Assembly: GCA_026874595.1 (NCBI GenBank)
Contig: CM049311.1
Span: 51,341,676 to 51,405,675 of the forward strand
Length of the DNA stretch: 64,000 bases
Source: Sipunculus nudus
Lineage: Eukaryota; Annelida; Sipuncula; Golfingiida; Sipunculidae
Reading direction: 5' to 3'
A model generated the notes under the pieces. It was not told the DNA's origin and searched no databases. It saw only the letters and a program-made list of their open reading frames with translations. A program made the position numbers and the translations under genes. Shown here piece after piece: positions 40,641-51,335 of this stretch; position 1 is the first letter of the stretch, and each line of letters starts with the position of its first letter.

Positions 40641-41678
40641 GTGTGTAATAAATGGAAGCCAACTTTTCTTTTGAACTTGAACTTCATTGACCAAGACATG
40701 ATCCTAACAGATTCATGGTCCATATCATTCTAATACGTTATAAACAAATATACGTTTTATGCCACATAATATCACAACCTGATCATGAGAGTTTGATTTT
40801 CATTTAAAATAATACCTGAAAAAATCAAGTTTTTTACACTCGGTGTGATGGGATATTTTTAATCGATGATTCAACACTTCCTTCTAACTTAAGCTTTTTT
40901 CTAGATTTCTTAAATACCATCAATACCGTGTTGCCTGGCGAATTTGATCTTTTCCTTTCATCTCTTTTCTTAAAGACTGACCAAAGGCTTTTGATAGTAG
41001 ATTTATTTTCAAGGAGCAAGTCTAAACCTCAGTAAAGACAAAATAATAAGAGACCCATCCTGAGATCACACCGTTTCGCCTTTAATTTTTGTCGGATGCT
41101 TTGTGATCCCGTTAGGGGTTGGGTACTAAGAATCTGCTGTTATTAGGTCTATCGCTTTGATCGCTGACGTACGTATTATTACAAATCTAAACCTCACAAA
41201 TTGTTAAGTGTCTCCAGCGCATATTTTATGCCCAGTTTAAGGAGGGTCCGTGCCTTCTAATAGCTTTATTTGGTAATGCATCTCTGGCCATATTCCATTC
41301 TTAAGTCGAAATTATCCATGTCATGTCAAAGAGAACACATGGGCTATAGTGGTTGAAAAAGTATGACACTTTATGAAAAATATCAGTTGTTTGCGGAATG
41401 ATACTTTAAAACGCCAAGATATCTCATTTCAAGAACATTTAATACTGGCCTTGGGAACAGGACTATGAACCATCTCCTGTTATAAAATACAAGCCTGGCA
41501 AACACAGCCTCGCTTCATGCCTGGAATTCATTCCCTTTTCGATTCAATCATATTTGCCGATGTCCAATTGAACTTCAAACCGTAATCAATCCAAAACAGA
41601 AAAGTTATACCGGTTAGAATCCCCAGAACTGATATTAGGCTAAAAGAAAACCTTTTCTTGCGGCAAAATCAACACGAA
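40641..41678. other. Spacer 3' of receptor 1, with one unexplained basic open frame
   Basis: A - strand frame at about 41019-40837 reads VFKKRDERKRSNSPGNTVLM and KKSRKKLKLEG before a stop. It has no ATG in a good context and no recognised family; a lone exon or TE relic are both possible. The rest shows nothing. Confidence 0.3.
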
Positions 41679-44386
41679 CTAGAGTTTATTCGCTACCGAT
41701 CTATTAACGGTGCTAATTGTTGTCGCCGCCTGACTCTTTGTGTGGCTGCCAAGACTGGATATACCGTCGGAGTCAAGACACGTGATCCCAAGTCTTTTTC
41801 CCAACATGTTCAACACACGACGCGAGCTGACAAAGGAAAACATAATGAAGAGACCTTGTAGAGTGCTGAAGACAATGAAGCCGTAAGCGAGGAAGCTGGC
41901 ACTGTTAATGTTAGCCAGGAAGCCGAAAATCCAGGTGAAACCCATGATACTGGAGAGCTTGAGGTAAGCCAGAAGGCGAGCCCGGTCTGCTTTCATCTGT
42001 TCTTTCTCAGACTTGGCTCTCTTTGCGATCTTCATAGATTTATAAAGGCCAACAGCTGAGATCACGAATAGAATTATGTTTGCCAGGATCTGACAAGCCA
42101 GTGGAATCACGAAGAAATATATCAAAGAGTTATTAGACATCCAGCAGAACGCGGATCCATAGCCGACGTCGTACACCCCGCTGGCTTGTAGAGAATACAA
42201 TATAACAACGAACGTTAAGGGAACGCCCCACGAGAACGCGGCATACCATAAAATACCTTTACTGTTCCCGCCCGAACTCATGTCGGAACCGCCAAATGTC
42301 TTCGCGATATTAAACAAGAGAGAGTTCATCCAACTGAAGGCGGCTAGCCAGAAGAAATGCTGCAGACTGGCCATAATTTGACAAGCAACACGAATTGTCT
42401 GCATTATGGGACCGATCTGGAACGATAGTTGTGCGAAAAATAATGCAACACATAGATTCATAGTCTCCTGACCTGCTAGAGTTCTCAGCCTCGGCAACAA
42501 ACAGTACACCACAAACGTCAGGACTAGTGACGTCATCGAGATGATGTTGCCAGCCAAGGTCAAGGCACCTTGGACGATGACCTGGATGTTATTTTCATCC
42601 TTTTCTTCATACAAAATCAACAAGTCTGAACAAATCCTCACCTGGTCACTGTCATTCAGAAACTCATGCTGCTTCAAGGATCGGTTTAAGTGTTCCATCC
42701 AGACAGATCCATTCCGCCATTCCAGGTCTGTGGCGTTTCTCATTACCCAAGAGCAGGTCATCATTTCCTCACAAACCTTTAGTGTGTACTCTACCTGTCG
42801 TCCAGCATCCTCTATCAGAAGTGTGAGATTAAAGGCACCCCCAGTTAACAGAGGAGATGTCTTATTTTTACTTGTAAACAGGTCTGTTCCCGATATATTT
42901 CCTAAGTATGTATTCAGTTTCTCGTTTATTAAGCAGGTTTGGTTCGATTCGGGTCTGAAACTAAAGACAGACACGGTAGAATGGGCCATACCTTTTGACA
43001 TCCATAATTGACCGTTTATTGCAAGTATCTTCAGTTGGTCCAGTAATGTTAGACCAGTTTGTAGATTTAATTCTGCCATTACACACATTGTAATAGTTCC
43101 ATTATCTCTATACGGCCGGTCACATGATGTAAAGGAGTCACTAAATGTAGGAAAGAGAACAGAGACGTAAGATAAAACATTAAGGGCGGTGACAGTTGGG
43201 CCAATGGAATGGTTGGTCACTGAAATCGAGGCCTTGATGAAAACGCCCCGAACATTACCAGCAGTGTCTGGGTCTGGGACACACCTTTGCCCTTCTATTT
43301 TGTATCCCTCCGCACATTGTATCTTGTAACATCTGTCATCGATCCGTCTGTAGCCGGCTGCGCAGGACCTGGCCTTTATATTTGTGTTTTCCGGGTTCCT
43401 GACGTCTAACAATATAGAAAAGATTGGGAAGACAGGTATCTTTTGGCTCCCTGCGGAAGACAAATCAGGAATCTTCTTACAAGTTGCTGATGCATTCGTG
43501 TCGACTCCATTACATATTGCACAGTGCGGGTTTTTGTATGACGCCATGGTCCCACTGACATTGAATGCGAGATTCGCGGCGTAAGAGGAGCACAGGCGAG
43601 TCAAAACAGGGTTTGTTCTTGCCGGACACCTGTTAATTAGAGAAAATTTGCATTTAGCATTATTTGTGCTTGGTTCAGCAAACTCTATTGTACAAAATCT
43701 GTCGTTCAATGCGTAATTAATCAACGCTGCACTTCCCTCATGTTTCAAAATCCGGTTAGCTTCGTCTTGGTTGCTGCATCTGATAATTGGCTGCCATGAT
43801 TTGAATTCCGAAATATTCGAATTCACTTCATTACATCTGGCACAATATATATTTTTATATAACATATCCCCAATATTTACAGGGGTCACGTCAAGAAGCG
43901 ATGTTTTCCTTTCAATTGAGCACAATATCTCGTCGGACATCTTTGAACCTGACGGACAACTTGTAACCATGTAGAAGCCAGAACCTTCTTGAAAAAGCTG
44001 CACTTCCCGACATTCATAACCGACTCGCGATGTCCGCCGGAGAATCACATCTGTTATGTTATCCAAATATTGTGTGAATGCTTCACCCCGTATTTTGACA
44101 TCTTTTTTACAGTACCATTCGTAATCTAGACAGCATCTTCCTTGTAGTTCACATTGGGGACTGCACCCGCACATAGCGGAGTCACCGTCGCGACTCCTAC
44201 AGGAGTCTCTGCAGCTGGCTTTATTACATACCTGCACCACGCGGTCACCCAGAGTGTAGGTATAAAAGTTGCTGCCACCATCGTTTTTTGGATCTGTAGC
44301 GTCCGGTTTTGGAGTATTGGGAGCAGGGGGGCTGAAGGACGGTTCCCCACCAAAGGAAAGGTTAAATGAACTTTGAAGACCAATTA
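41679..44386 (-). CDS. Receptor 1, exon 2 (ectodomain, 7TM, tail)
   Basis: A single 2.7-kb exon with acceptor TTTATTTCAG|TA on the - strand (AG at 44388-44387). It holds the entire ectodomain after the leader, the seven-helix region and a short Ser/Thr-rich tail. The last codons are AAT AAA CTC TAG, so an AATAAA hexamer overlaps the end of the coding sequence. Confidence 0.88.
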
Positions 44387-44460
44387 CTGAAATAAAATGA
44401 TAATTGATATATTTACATGCACATGTTCCAACCATAAATTAATATTGTAACACAATCTCC

Positions 44461-44516
<56 letters not shown>

Positions 44517-44825
44517 ATATATATATTTATTATTTTATATATATACATACAAACATATATAATATATAATTTCCAAATGTATCTTGAGAGCAAATATCAT
44601 TGCAGAACGAAGTTAACGGTATATAAACAAGCTGGTGTGTTCACTATCTGTATATCAGTTTACCGTAATTTAGTAATTTACAAGCAAAATATAAATAAAC
44701 ATTATTTTTCATAATCATGATAATTTGATATGATAATTTGCATACTAACTTCTTTCGTTCCTACGTGACCAGACAAGACCCCATGTGAACAATGTGACCA
44801 GGAGAGTCAACTCTCCACCAGCCAT
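41679..44825 (-). CDS. Methuselah-like class B GPCR 1 with somatomedin-B-like module, two exons
   Basis: Exons 44825-44750 and 44386-41679 (2784 bp, 927 residues). Exon 1 supplies a signal peptide (LTLLVTLFTWGLVWS, residues 6-20). The phase-1 junction AGA A|TA ATT keeps frame. Residues about 84-118 have the somatomedin-B cysteine pattern C-x3-C-x9-C-x-C-x3-C-x5-CC-x6-C (GRCCLDYEWYC). The long Cys-rich ectodomain has repeated CxxC motifs (YCARCNE, PHCAICNG) and many N-x-S/T sites. Seven hydrophobic helices span about 626-880, with PRLRTLAGQETMNLCVAL after TM1, SWMNSLLFNIAKTF in TM3 and IMGFTWIFGFLANI in TM6. A GPS cleavage motif (CxHLTxF) is absent, as in Methuselah-type rather than adhesion receptors. 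It would act at the plasma membrane; the ligand is unknown. A paralogue lies at 62099-64000. Confidence 0.88.
44455..44512. repeat. (CT)n/(TA)n compound microsatellite
   Basis: (CT)n about 44458-44484 followed by (TA)n to 44512, in the single intron of receptor 1. Confidence 0.95.
44750..44825 (-). CDS. Receptor 1, exon 1 (signal peptide)
   Basis: ATG at 44825-44823; codes MAGGELTLLVTLFTWGLVWS RRNER plus one base. Donor AGAA|GTTAGT (- strand, intron starts 44749). The large downstream exon has its own upstream ATG in continuous frame, but that lies in the intron and would lack a signal peptide, so the spliced start is preferred. Confidence 0.8.
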
Positions 44826-45834
44826 GGTTCTGGTTTCATGGTGCCTGGTGGCGGTCAGGTCGTCATATATACTGATCGGGTGCATTAATGGTATTGGCAG
44901 GAAGACTAGCTGTGTTTGAACAGTTCTATTTGTTTTGTTTATCATAATGTTTCAAACCGGAACGTTTGCCTCCGTGTTAATTATTAGCTAATGGCACCTC
45001 CGAAGACCATTTCTGGTTCGTACAGAATATACGCAGTCGGATATACAAAGCATTAGTCCCATAAGTGTAGTATTCAGTTCGTTTTTATTGATACAACATT
45101 TGAATAAATATGGCAGAGAAATCGATACAATATGTGTTATCCTTGTATCACCTTTGTTTTAATGGGAAAATATAATCGATATAACTTTAAGCCAGTCGAA
45201 AGGATTCGAGTTGTGACGTAAGTATTGTAGAAAACGGCCATTCCAGTCCGTGGCACACCAAACTTGGGGTCAGTCCACATTTAAACGATAACAGTTATGG
45301 GCCCAGTATCCATCAGTATATGAATCATGACCGAGTTCACTGAGGCAACATGACCAACATGACAACCCCCCCCCCCCCCCCCCCCCCCGCATTCATATAC
45401 CGGGTTCAATATTAAGTCGGACAACTCAGTTACAAAATCCATCACATTGTTCCATCCAGACTGATTGTTGGCTGTGACAGTATTTGCAACGTCCACTTGA
45501 ACTATTAGGTGGACGTCATCAGATAGACATTACTTTGGACGTATATAAAGTATGACGTGTTACTCTGACGTATGACTATGTCGCCAGTTTTCAAGTAAAG
45601 CGGCTCCCACAAATCAAGCGACTCTGTCATGGTCACATGGAGAAAACTTATCTATTTCATGCAGAAATACATTTTTGTTGAATAAGTAGTGACGAAATAT
45701 GCTAATATTAAACATATTAAGTTAATTGACTATTGCTTCAACAAGCTAGAACAGTACATATAAGTAAATGCTAGTCTTTGATTCAACTTCTGCAGAATTA
45801 CCCCAGTGTCTTTATTTCTACACTTGATATGTTA
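44826..45834. other. Upstream of receptor 1; no gene recognised
   Basis: Contains a run of about 23 C at 45366-45388. The promoter of receptor 1 presumably lies here, but no element can be identified. Confidence 0.4.
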
Positions 45835-46260
45835 GATAACCTTTATGTCTGGATGGTACGTTTTTAGTGGGATAACCCATTTGTCTGGGATGTCTTTTCG
45901 AAAATAACTTTTTTTGTCTGGATGGTCATTAATGCGATAACCTCTTTGTCTGGATGGTCTTTAGTGAGACAAACCTTTTGTCTGGCTTGTCTTCAGTGCG
46001 ATTTTTGCTCGGGTGGTCGTTATTGAATAAAATTTTTGTCTGGGTTGGTCTGGGTTGTCATAAGTGAAATATCCTTTTTGTCTAGGTGTTCATTAGTGAG
46101 ATAACCTGTCTGCCTGGATGGTCTTTAGTGAGATTACCGTTTTGCTTCTATTGACTTTAGTGAGATAACCGTTTTGCCTCTATTGACTTTAGTGAGATAA
46201 CCATTTTGCCTCTAAGACTTTAGTGAAATGACCGTTTTGCCTGGATTGTCTTTATAGTCC
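45835..46260. repeat. About 32-bp minisatellite (GTCTGG...GATAACC), array 1
   Basis: Degenerate units of 'GTCTGGATTGTCTTTAGTGA' plus 'GATAACCGTTTT', with 32-bp spacing in the best-preserved part (46162, 46194). The same unit forms a longer array at 50640-51335. Confidence 0.85.
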
Positions 46261-46440
46261 AACGGTTAAGCTCCCATATTTGGAGGAATTGTGCAAAAGA
46301 TGAAAAAAGCATGAAAGTAAGCAAAAGTATTCTTTGAAGCTAATTGATGAATTTCAGATATAAGGCCAAGCTGAAAATAAATTATCTTGGCCAAAATACA
46401 AGATGGCGGCCAAGACCAGATTAGAAAATGTCAATAACGA
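46261..46440. repeat. Dispersed repeat ending CAAGATGGCGGCCAAGACC (copy 1)
   Basis: The block from GTGCAAAAGATGAAAAAAGC to CAAGATGGCGGCCAAGACC is related to 47490-47665 (GTGCAAAAGATGAAAGAAGA ... CAAGATGGCGACCAAAATT). The two copies flank the hAT-like element. Non-coding. Confidence 0.6.
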
Positions 46441-46463
46441 GAGTTGAAATGCCCCCAGAAAAC

Positions 46464-47389
46464 ATTGATAGTAGGGGTGGCCCGATCATCGAGTTTTATC
46501 GGAAGTCAGTCGGTTTGCTGCCACTTTCAATCGCTCGATTACCAAAGGCAACTATCGATTGCATCATAATAATGATTGTTTTCTTTCCAGGATGCCTTTA
46601 TGTTATAGGCAAATACTATTCTTCTATTTTTTACCACATTCCGCGCTTCACATAATTAGTCTGTGTTCCCAAATAACTTCCGTATATATGTAACTGAGCA
46701 TGACACGGTAGATGCGAGAACGGAGGACTTATTAAACTTATTATCTGAAACCTCGCAGGGAGCTGCAGAATTGGCGGAGAATTTTCTTACGAGATGTACA
46801 TTGCAAAATATGGGCGAGGTGGCGTTAAAATACCCCATAAATTCTCCAGGTTTATGCCAATTTTGCGAGATTCTCTTTGAAATAATCGATGCCAGGTGCC
46901 GCTGTTTAGGCCGTCCTTAAAAATTCTTTGCTGGGGCTAAGCCGGCCGGTCGAGTATTTTGATTTCGGCTGGAATTATTTTTGGACTAGTCTGCAATTTT
47001 TTTTAGTATGATCTGCCCCAATCGCACCTGGGTTCGTAAAATCTGCCTTCATGTGCTTAAAAAAAAAACAGCCCTCCAAAGGCCTAATATTCTTAGATGC
47101 TCTTAATTCCAATCATAAAAGATATTACCCGATGTTGCCGATCGTTTAATTTGATCCTTTCAATTAGTCTGATTGTGTCTATATACGTGGAAGGATCGGT
47201 ACATTCGTGTGCGATAGGAGAATACCTGCCGGGAGAAACGCAGGTGCAGTTTCACAGATAGGGCCTAATTTTATATTTCCTTAATAATTGTATATATGTC
47301 TGAACCGATCAATAATCGATCATCAATCGGTGTGCTCAACCCGATGATCGATTATGAAAAAGGAACCGACTCCCACCACTAATTGATAG
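46464..47389. mobile_element. hAT-like non-autonomous element, 910 bp, 8-bp target duplication
   Basis: Element 46472-47381 with ends TAGGGGTGGCCCGATCATCG and ...CGATGATCG...CCCACCACTA, flanked on both sides by ATTGATAG (46464-46471 and 47382-47389). The 8-bp duplication and TAGNGGTGG termini are hallmarks of the hAT superfamily. No hAT transposase or BED finger is recognisable. A longer related copy lies in reverse at 60039-62061. Confidence 0.88.
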
Positions 47390-47479
47390 TACATAATATT
47401 ATGGGCGTTTACTGAGAAATTCAATTTTTGAGGTTCCAAACTTCTCCAGGTACTCATAAGCTAGCTTTTTTTTACGAAT

Positions 47480-47670
47480 TTGCTAAAAATTACCATTAGT
47501 TTAGCGGTAAAACTGTGAATTGAGATGTTTTGTGCAAAAGATGAAAGAAGAATGAAACTTGGCATAATAATTTTCAAGACCATACCCTATATGTACAGAT
47601 AATGGGCCGAGCGGAATTCACCATATCTTGGTAAAAATCCAAGATGGCGACCAAAATTGCCACCGAAATA
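47480..47670. repeat. Dispersed repeat ending CAAGATGGCGACCAAAATTG (copy 2)
   Basis: See 46261-46440; direct orientation, moderately diverged. Confidence 0.55.
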
Positions 47671-48407
47671 TAAAATCCAAATACAGCCGGTCATATTTGT
47701 CCTAGAATGCATTGCAAGTGCACTGTTTCTATGTTATTGGGGTCAAGAAACTCATTTATAAGGATTTCAAGTCTGTATCATGAATGGGTGAATAAAGTTT
47801 GGTATGTTGGTATTGAAATCTTGCTGAAATTGCCTTTTTACCAGCAGAACTAACGGTAAAACATATTTATTGAACACCCTGCTGAAATTTAATATATTTG
47901 TTAAAATTAATTATTTGAACACTGTGTCTCTTTAAATGTAATGAAAAGGACAGTTGATTGGTAAAACGCTCGGCTCTCTGCAATGGCGACCAATTTTTTT
48001 GTCCCCGATGTAGCTATGAGAGTGGGTTGTAGTGGTCTGTACGGAGTCGGTTGTTTTCTTCGTGTCCTCTGATTCCATCCACCTCTTCGCCTTGGTAAGT
48101 GGCTTGTTCTAGTTATTATAACCAGTTAAAGAAATTTTAATTGTTTATAAGTTAGGCTTCTTTTGCCTTTGGGTGATGGTGCAGCTTCCAGACTCTTTGC
48201 TTGCATGAAGACAGAAGCAGTAAATATTTAGAGGCTCATTACATTATGCTGTATGCTACATTTTCTTTTAATATAGTAGATTTAGACCTGTTGGTATCAC
48301 TTTCTATTGAATGAGAATGAGGTTTTATTATATGATATAGATGGTATGATGTAAGAAAGAAGTCATAACCTATCGTTAAGACATTAGAGTATAATCTTAA
48401 TTTTCGT
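47671..48407. other. No certain feature; one short ATG frame ending near a donor-like site
   Basis: ATG GCG ACC AAT at about 47982 opens 29 codons, followed by GCCTTG|GTAAGT at about 48090. It could be a 5' exon of an unknown transcript, but nothing downstream connects to it. Confidence 0.25.
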
Positions 48408-48512
48408 GAGATTTCATCATCAACCCATAAATATATCGACGGGGCTCGAACCGGGAACCTACAACCAAGTCCTTAACCACAAGGCGACGTTCTAACCCCT
48501 TATATGCTATCT
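48408..48512 (-). repeat. tRNA-derived SINE fragment
   Basis: On the - strand: A-box-like TCGCCTTGTGGTTAAGGAC and B box GGTTCGAGCCCC at near-tRNA spacing, followed by a short tail. The similarity is to tRNA-Leu/Ser-type promoter wording, but no cloverleaf is formed. Confidence 0.55.
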
Positions 48513-48687
48513 CTGTACTATGGTGATGGTGCATGACATGTGTAGACCCTTGTGCAGTTGCCGTTACGCTACATTGGTAATATGTTTGATGATCCTTACA
48601 GGGGCGTAGCTGGGGGGGGGGGGGGCGCCATGGCCCCATCCAGTACTCGCCGTCTAGAGTCCTTCCGGAATTCCACTTTAGCTAATA

Positions 48688-48690
<3 letters not shown>

Positions 48691-48743
<53 letters not shown>
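48691..48743. repeat. (TA)n microsatellite
   Basis: About 53 bp of AT dinucleotides. Confidence 0.97.
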
Positions 48744-48744
<1 letters not shown>

Positions 48745-48746
<2 letters not shown>

Positions 48747-48828
48747 TCAAGCCCGCTTATTGTCATGTCGGTGGTACATGCATAAATTATGATAATAACC
48801 GGGATTTGACATTATGCGGGCTTCAACA
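48745..48828. repeat. Short inverted-repeat unit (AGCCCGCTTATTGTCA ...)
   Basis: AGCCCGCTTATTGTCA near 48751 and TGACATTATGCGGGCT near 48809 are inverted complements with two mismatches. The layout suggests a MITE terminus or a very small MITE; the second boundary is unclear. Confidence 0.4.
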
Positions 48829-49562
48829 TCGATGTCCTTTTGAGTCATAGAAGAAGCGTTATGTCTCAAATGATATTAAATAAATCGTCAATACAAAGGA
48901 AACAGAAACGTTTATAAATAATTTTATTGCACAACGGCATATCATATTACGTTTATGCGCACGTGACAATTTATTTCCTGTTAGTTGTGTGCCGCATGCA
49001 GCAATAACTGACATAAAATCCGACTTGCAAACAGAAAGAGACGTAGAGTCTGAGTCATGAGGTCAATTGTCTGGAAATATGCGGCACTGTTATAACGTTA
49101 TGCGTAGGCATACTATTTTACTTAATAATTCTTTCCCTGACTATTGCGCCTTATTTTCCTAAAATCTTATTAATGACTCAAACTTCGTCTTTATGATAGG
49201 ACTGTCCTGGGAGCGGACATCGTCATGCAATTGTCAATTTTCTGAAGTTTCGCCGAGATAGTGGTCTTGGACCGGGTATCATCTCCAGTGCTAACTAACC
49301 CTACAGCTCTTTGTGGACCCTTAAAGGGGATTTCCGGTCGTAAGCAACGTTTAGAGCCCGTGCTTCATATCATCTCGGCGAAACGTCACTGAGGTGTATG
49401 ATATGGTGATACCAAGGTGTCTTAAGACGTTAATTAGCTAATTGACGGGGAGTGACCCGCATGCATCACTGCGGTGATGCGATCGTTTGGTACGCCTGAC
49501 CAATTACAGACTCTTGGCCCTCTGAGGACCGTTGTCCCACAACATCTAGTTTTAATATATAG
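48829..49562. other. No gene; one inverted pair
   Basis: TTTCGCCGAGAT (about 49249) and ATCTCGGCGAAA (about 49372) are exact inverted copies 110 bp apart. Otherwise nothing recognised. Confidence 0.4.
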
Positions 49563-49818
49563 TTAAAGGGACATAATCAGGAGCAATATTTTTCCTATTC
49601 TTTAACACTATCAGTTCAGTTTTGCTTTAAACAAAGGCTTGCCAGCAAAACCATTCCAGCACAAAGTCTAAATTCCTCGCATACGATTGTTAAACACCTT
49701 GTTATAGCCCTGCGTGTTGGTAAACAAAATCTGTTCACGATAACAAGGCCGCGTGACCGGAGTCTGATTAAGAGGGGCAAGACGCGGTGTTTCAGCCAAG
49801 GGGAACATGTATGTCATT
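49563..49818. mobile_element. TTAA MITE, copy 2 (truncated)
   Basis: TTAAAGGGACATAATCAGGA starts here, and the next 240 bp match the reverse complement of 22075-22312 (CACCTTGTTAT, CGGTGTTTCAGC). Similarity stops where HINE copy E begins, so the element appears broken by that insertion. Confidence 0.65.
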
Positions 49819-50575
49819 TTTTAGCTCAGCTGACTTTCAGTCATGCTGACCTATAGCGATCACTCTTTGTCCGTCGTCCGTCTGTCTGTCTGTCCGTCTG
49901 TCCGTTAACCAGGCACAAATCGTAACCGCTGGACCTAGAATCTTGTAACTTGATATTCTGAGAGGTCCATTAAAAATCTCCTTGAAAACCAGAAATTAGG
50001 TCTCTGTTACCCATATCCTTTGAGCTATGGGGCCCCAAAGTACCCCCCAGAATAGTAAAAAATTTCATACAAAAACTTCAATATCTCATTAACTACATCA
50101 CTGATGGTCATGATTTTTGGCATACATATTGATCATGAGATGTTCCATCAGTTCCTGCAGGCTGGTGGTGCCACCTGTATTTTTCGATTTTTTACGATTT
50201 TTTTCTCTATTTTTGAGACTTTTAAAAATGTGGACATCTGTTAACAGGGCACAAATCGTTAAGACTGGACCTAGAATCTTCATTCTTTACATTCTGAGAG
50301 ACCCATGAAAAGTCTCCATGGAAACCAGAAATTAGGACTCTGTAACCCATATCCTTTGAGCTATGGGGCCCCAAAGTACCCCCCAGAATAGTGAAAAATT
50401 TCATACAAAAACTTCAATATCTCGTTAACTACATCACTGATGGTCATGATTTTGGCATACATATTGATCATGAGATGTTTCATCAGTTTCTGCAGACTGG
50501 TGGTGCCACCTGTATTTTTCGATTTTTTAAGAATTTTTTTTCTCTATTTTTGAGACCTTTAAAGTCCTTTTATAT
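49819..50575 (-). mobile_element. HINE/pearl-like element, copy E (one end only)
   Basis: TTAGCTCAGCTGACTTTCAG hairpin end, a CGTCCGTCTGTCTGTCTGTC microsatellite (about 49872-49907), then two core units of about 310 bp (landmark CACAAATCG at about 49914 and 50251). The CCCATGGGT terminus is missing; similarity ends near 50575. Confidence 0.7.
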
Positions 50576-50639
50576 CTGAAAATATTTAGTATGGTCTGGC
50601 CAATTATAAGCCAATGTTTTATGCTTCTTTCACTTTTTG

Positions 50640-51335
50640 CACATTTTTTCTCTTAACAGCTAGACTAGTAGTGGGATAACAGTTTTATGAGGGTTGTTTT
50701 TAGTAAGATATCCGTTTTGTCCAAATTATCGTTAGTAAAATAACATTTTTGTCTGGATTTTCTTTAGTGAAATAACCTTTTTTTCTGGATGGACTGTAGT
50801 GAGATAAACTGCTGTCTGGCTTGTCCTCAGTGAGATGATCGTTTTGTCTGGATTGCCTTTAGTATGATAAACCTGTTGTCTGGCTTGTATTTAGTGAGAT
50901 AACCGTTTTGCCTGGAATGTCTTAAAGGAGATATCAGTTTTGTCGTTAGTAAAATAACCTTTTTGTCTGGATTGTCTTAAGTGAGACAATAGTTTTGTCT
51001 GGATTGTATTTAGTGAGATAACCATTTTGTCTGAAGTATCTTAAGTAAAAATAACCTGTTTGTCTGAATTATCTTTAGTAAAATAACCTTTTTTTCTGGA
51101 TGGTCTTTAGTGAGATAAACCTGTTGTCTGACTTGTCTTTTGTAAGATGGCCGTTTTGTCTAGATTGGCTTTAGAAAAATAACCTTTTTGTCTGGATTAT
51201 CTTTAGTAAAATAACTTGTTTTTCTGGATGATCTTTAGTGAGATAAACCTGTTGTGTGGCTTGTTTTCAGTGAGATGGCCGTTTTGTTTTGATTGTCTTA
51301 TAATGAAATAACCGTTTTGTATGGATTGTCTTTGG
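50640..51335. repeat. About 32-bp minisatellite, array 2
   Basis: About 20 degenerate units of the 'GTCTGGATTGTCTTTAGTGA' plus 'GATAACCGTTTT' family, as at 45835-46260. Both arrays have the same direction, so they may be one array separated by the intervening insertions. Confidence 0.85.

Noticed and set aside
42541-43011. 156-codon + strand open frame (and its twin at 62964-63434)
   Set aside because: Antisense shadow of the receptor coding exon, conserved only because the receptor is.
41679-44386. Calling the receptors adhesion GPCRs
   Set aside because: No GPS cleavage motif (CxHLTxF with upstream Cys/Trp pattern) before TM1; Methuselah-like is the better fit.
41679-44435. Starting receptor 1 at the in-frame ATG at 44435
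   Set aside because: This ATG is in the intron; the upstream exon gives a proper signal peptide and matching splice phase.
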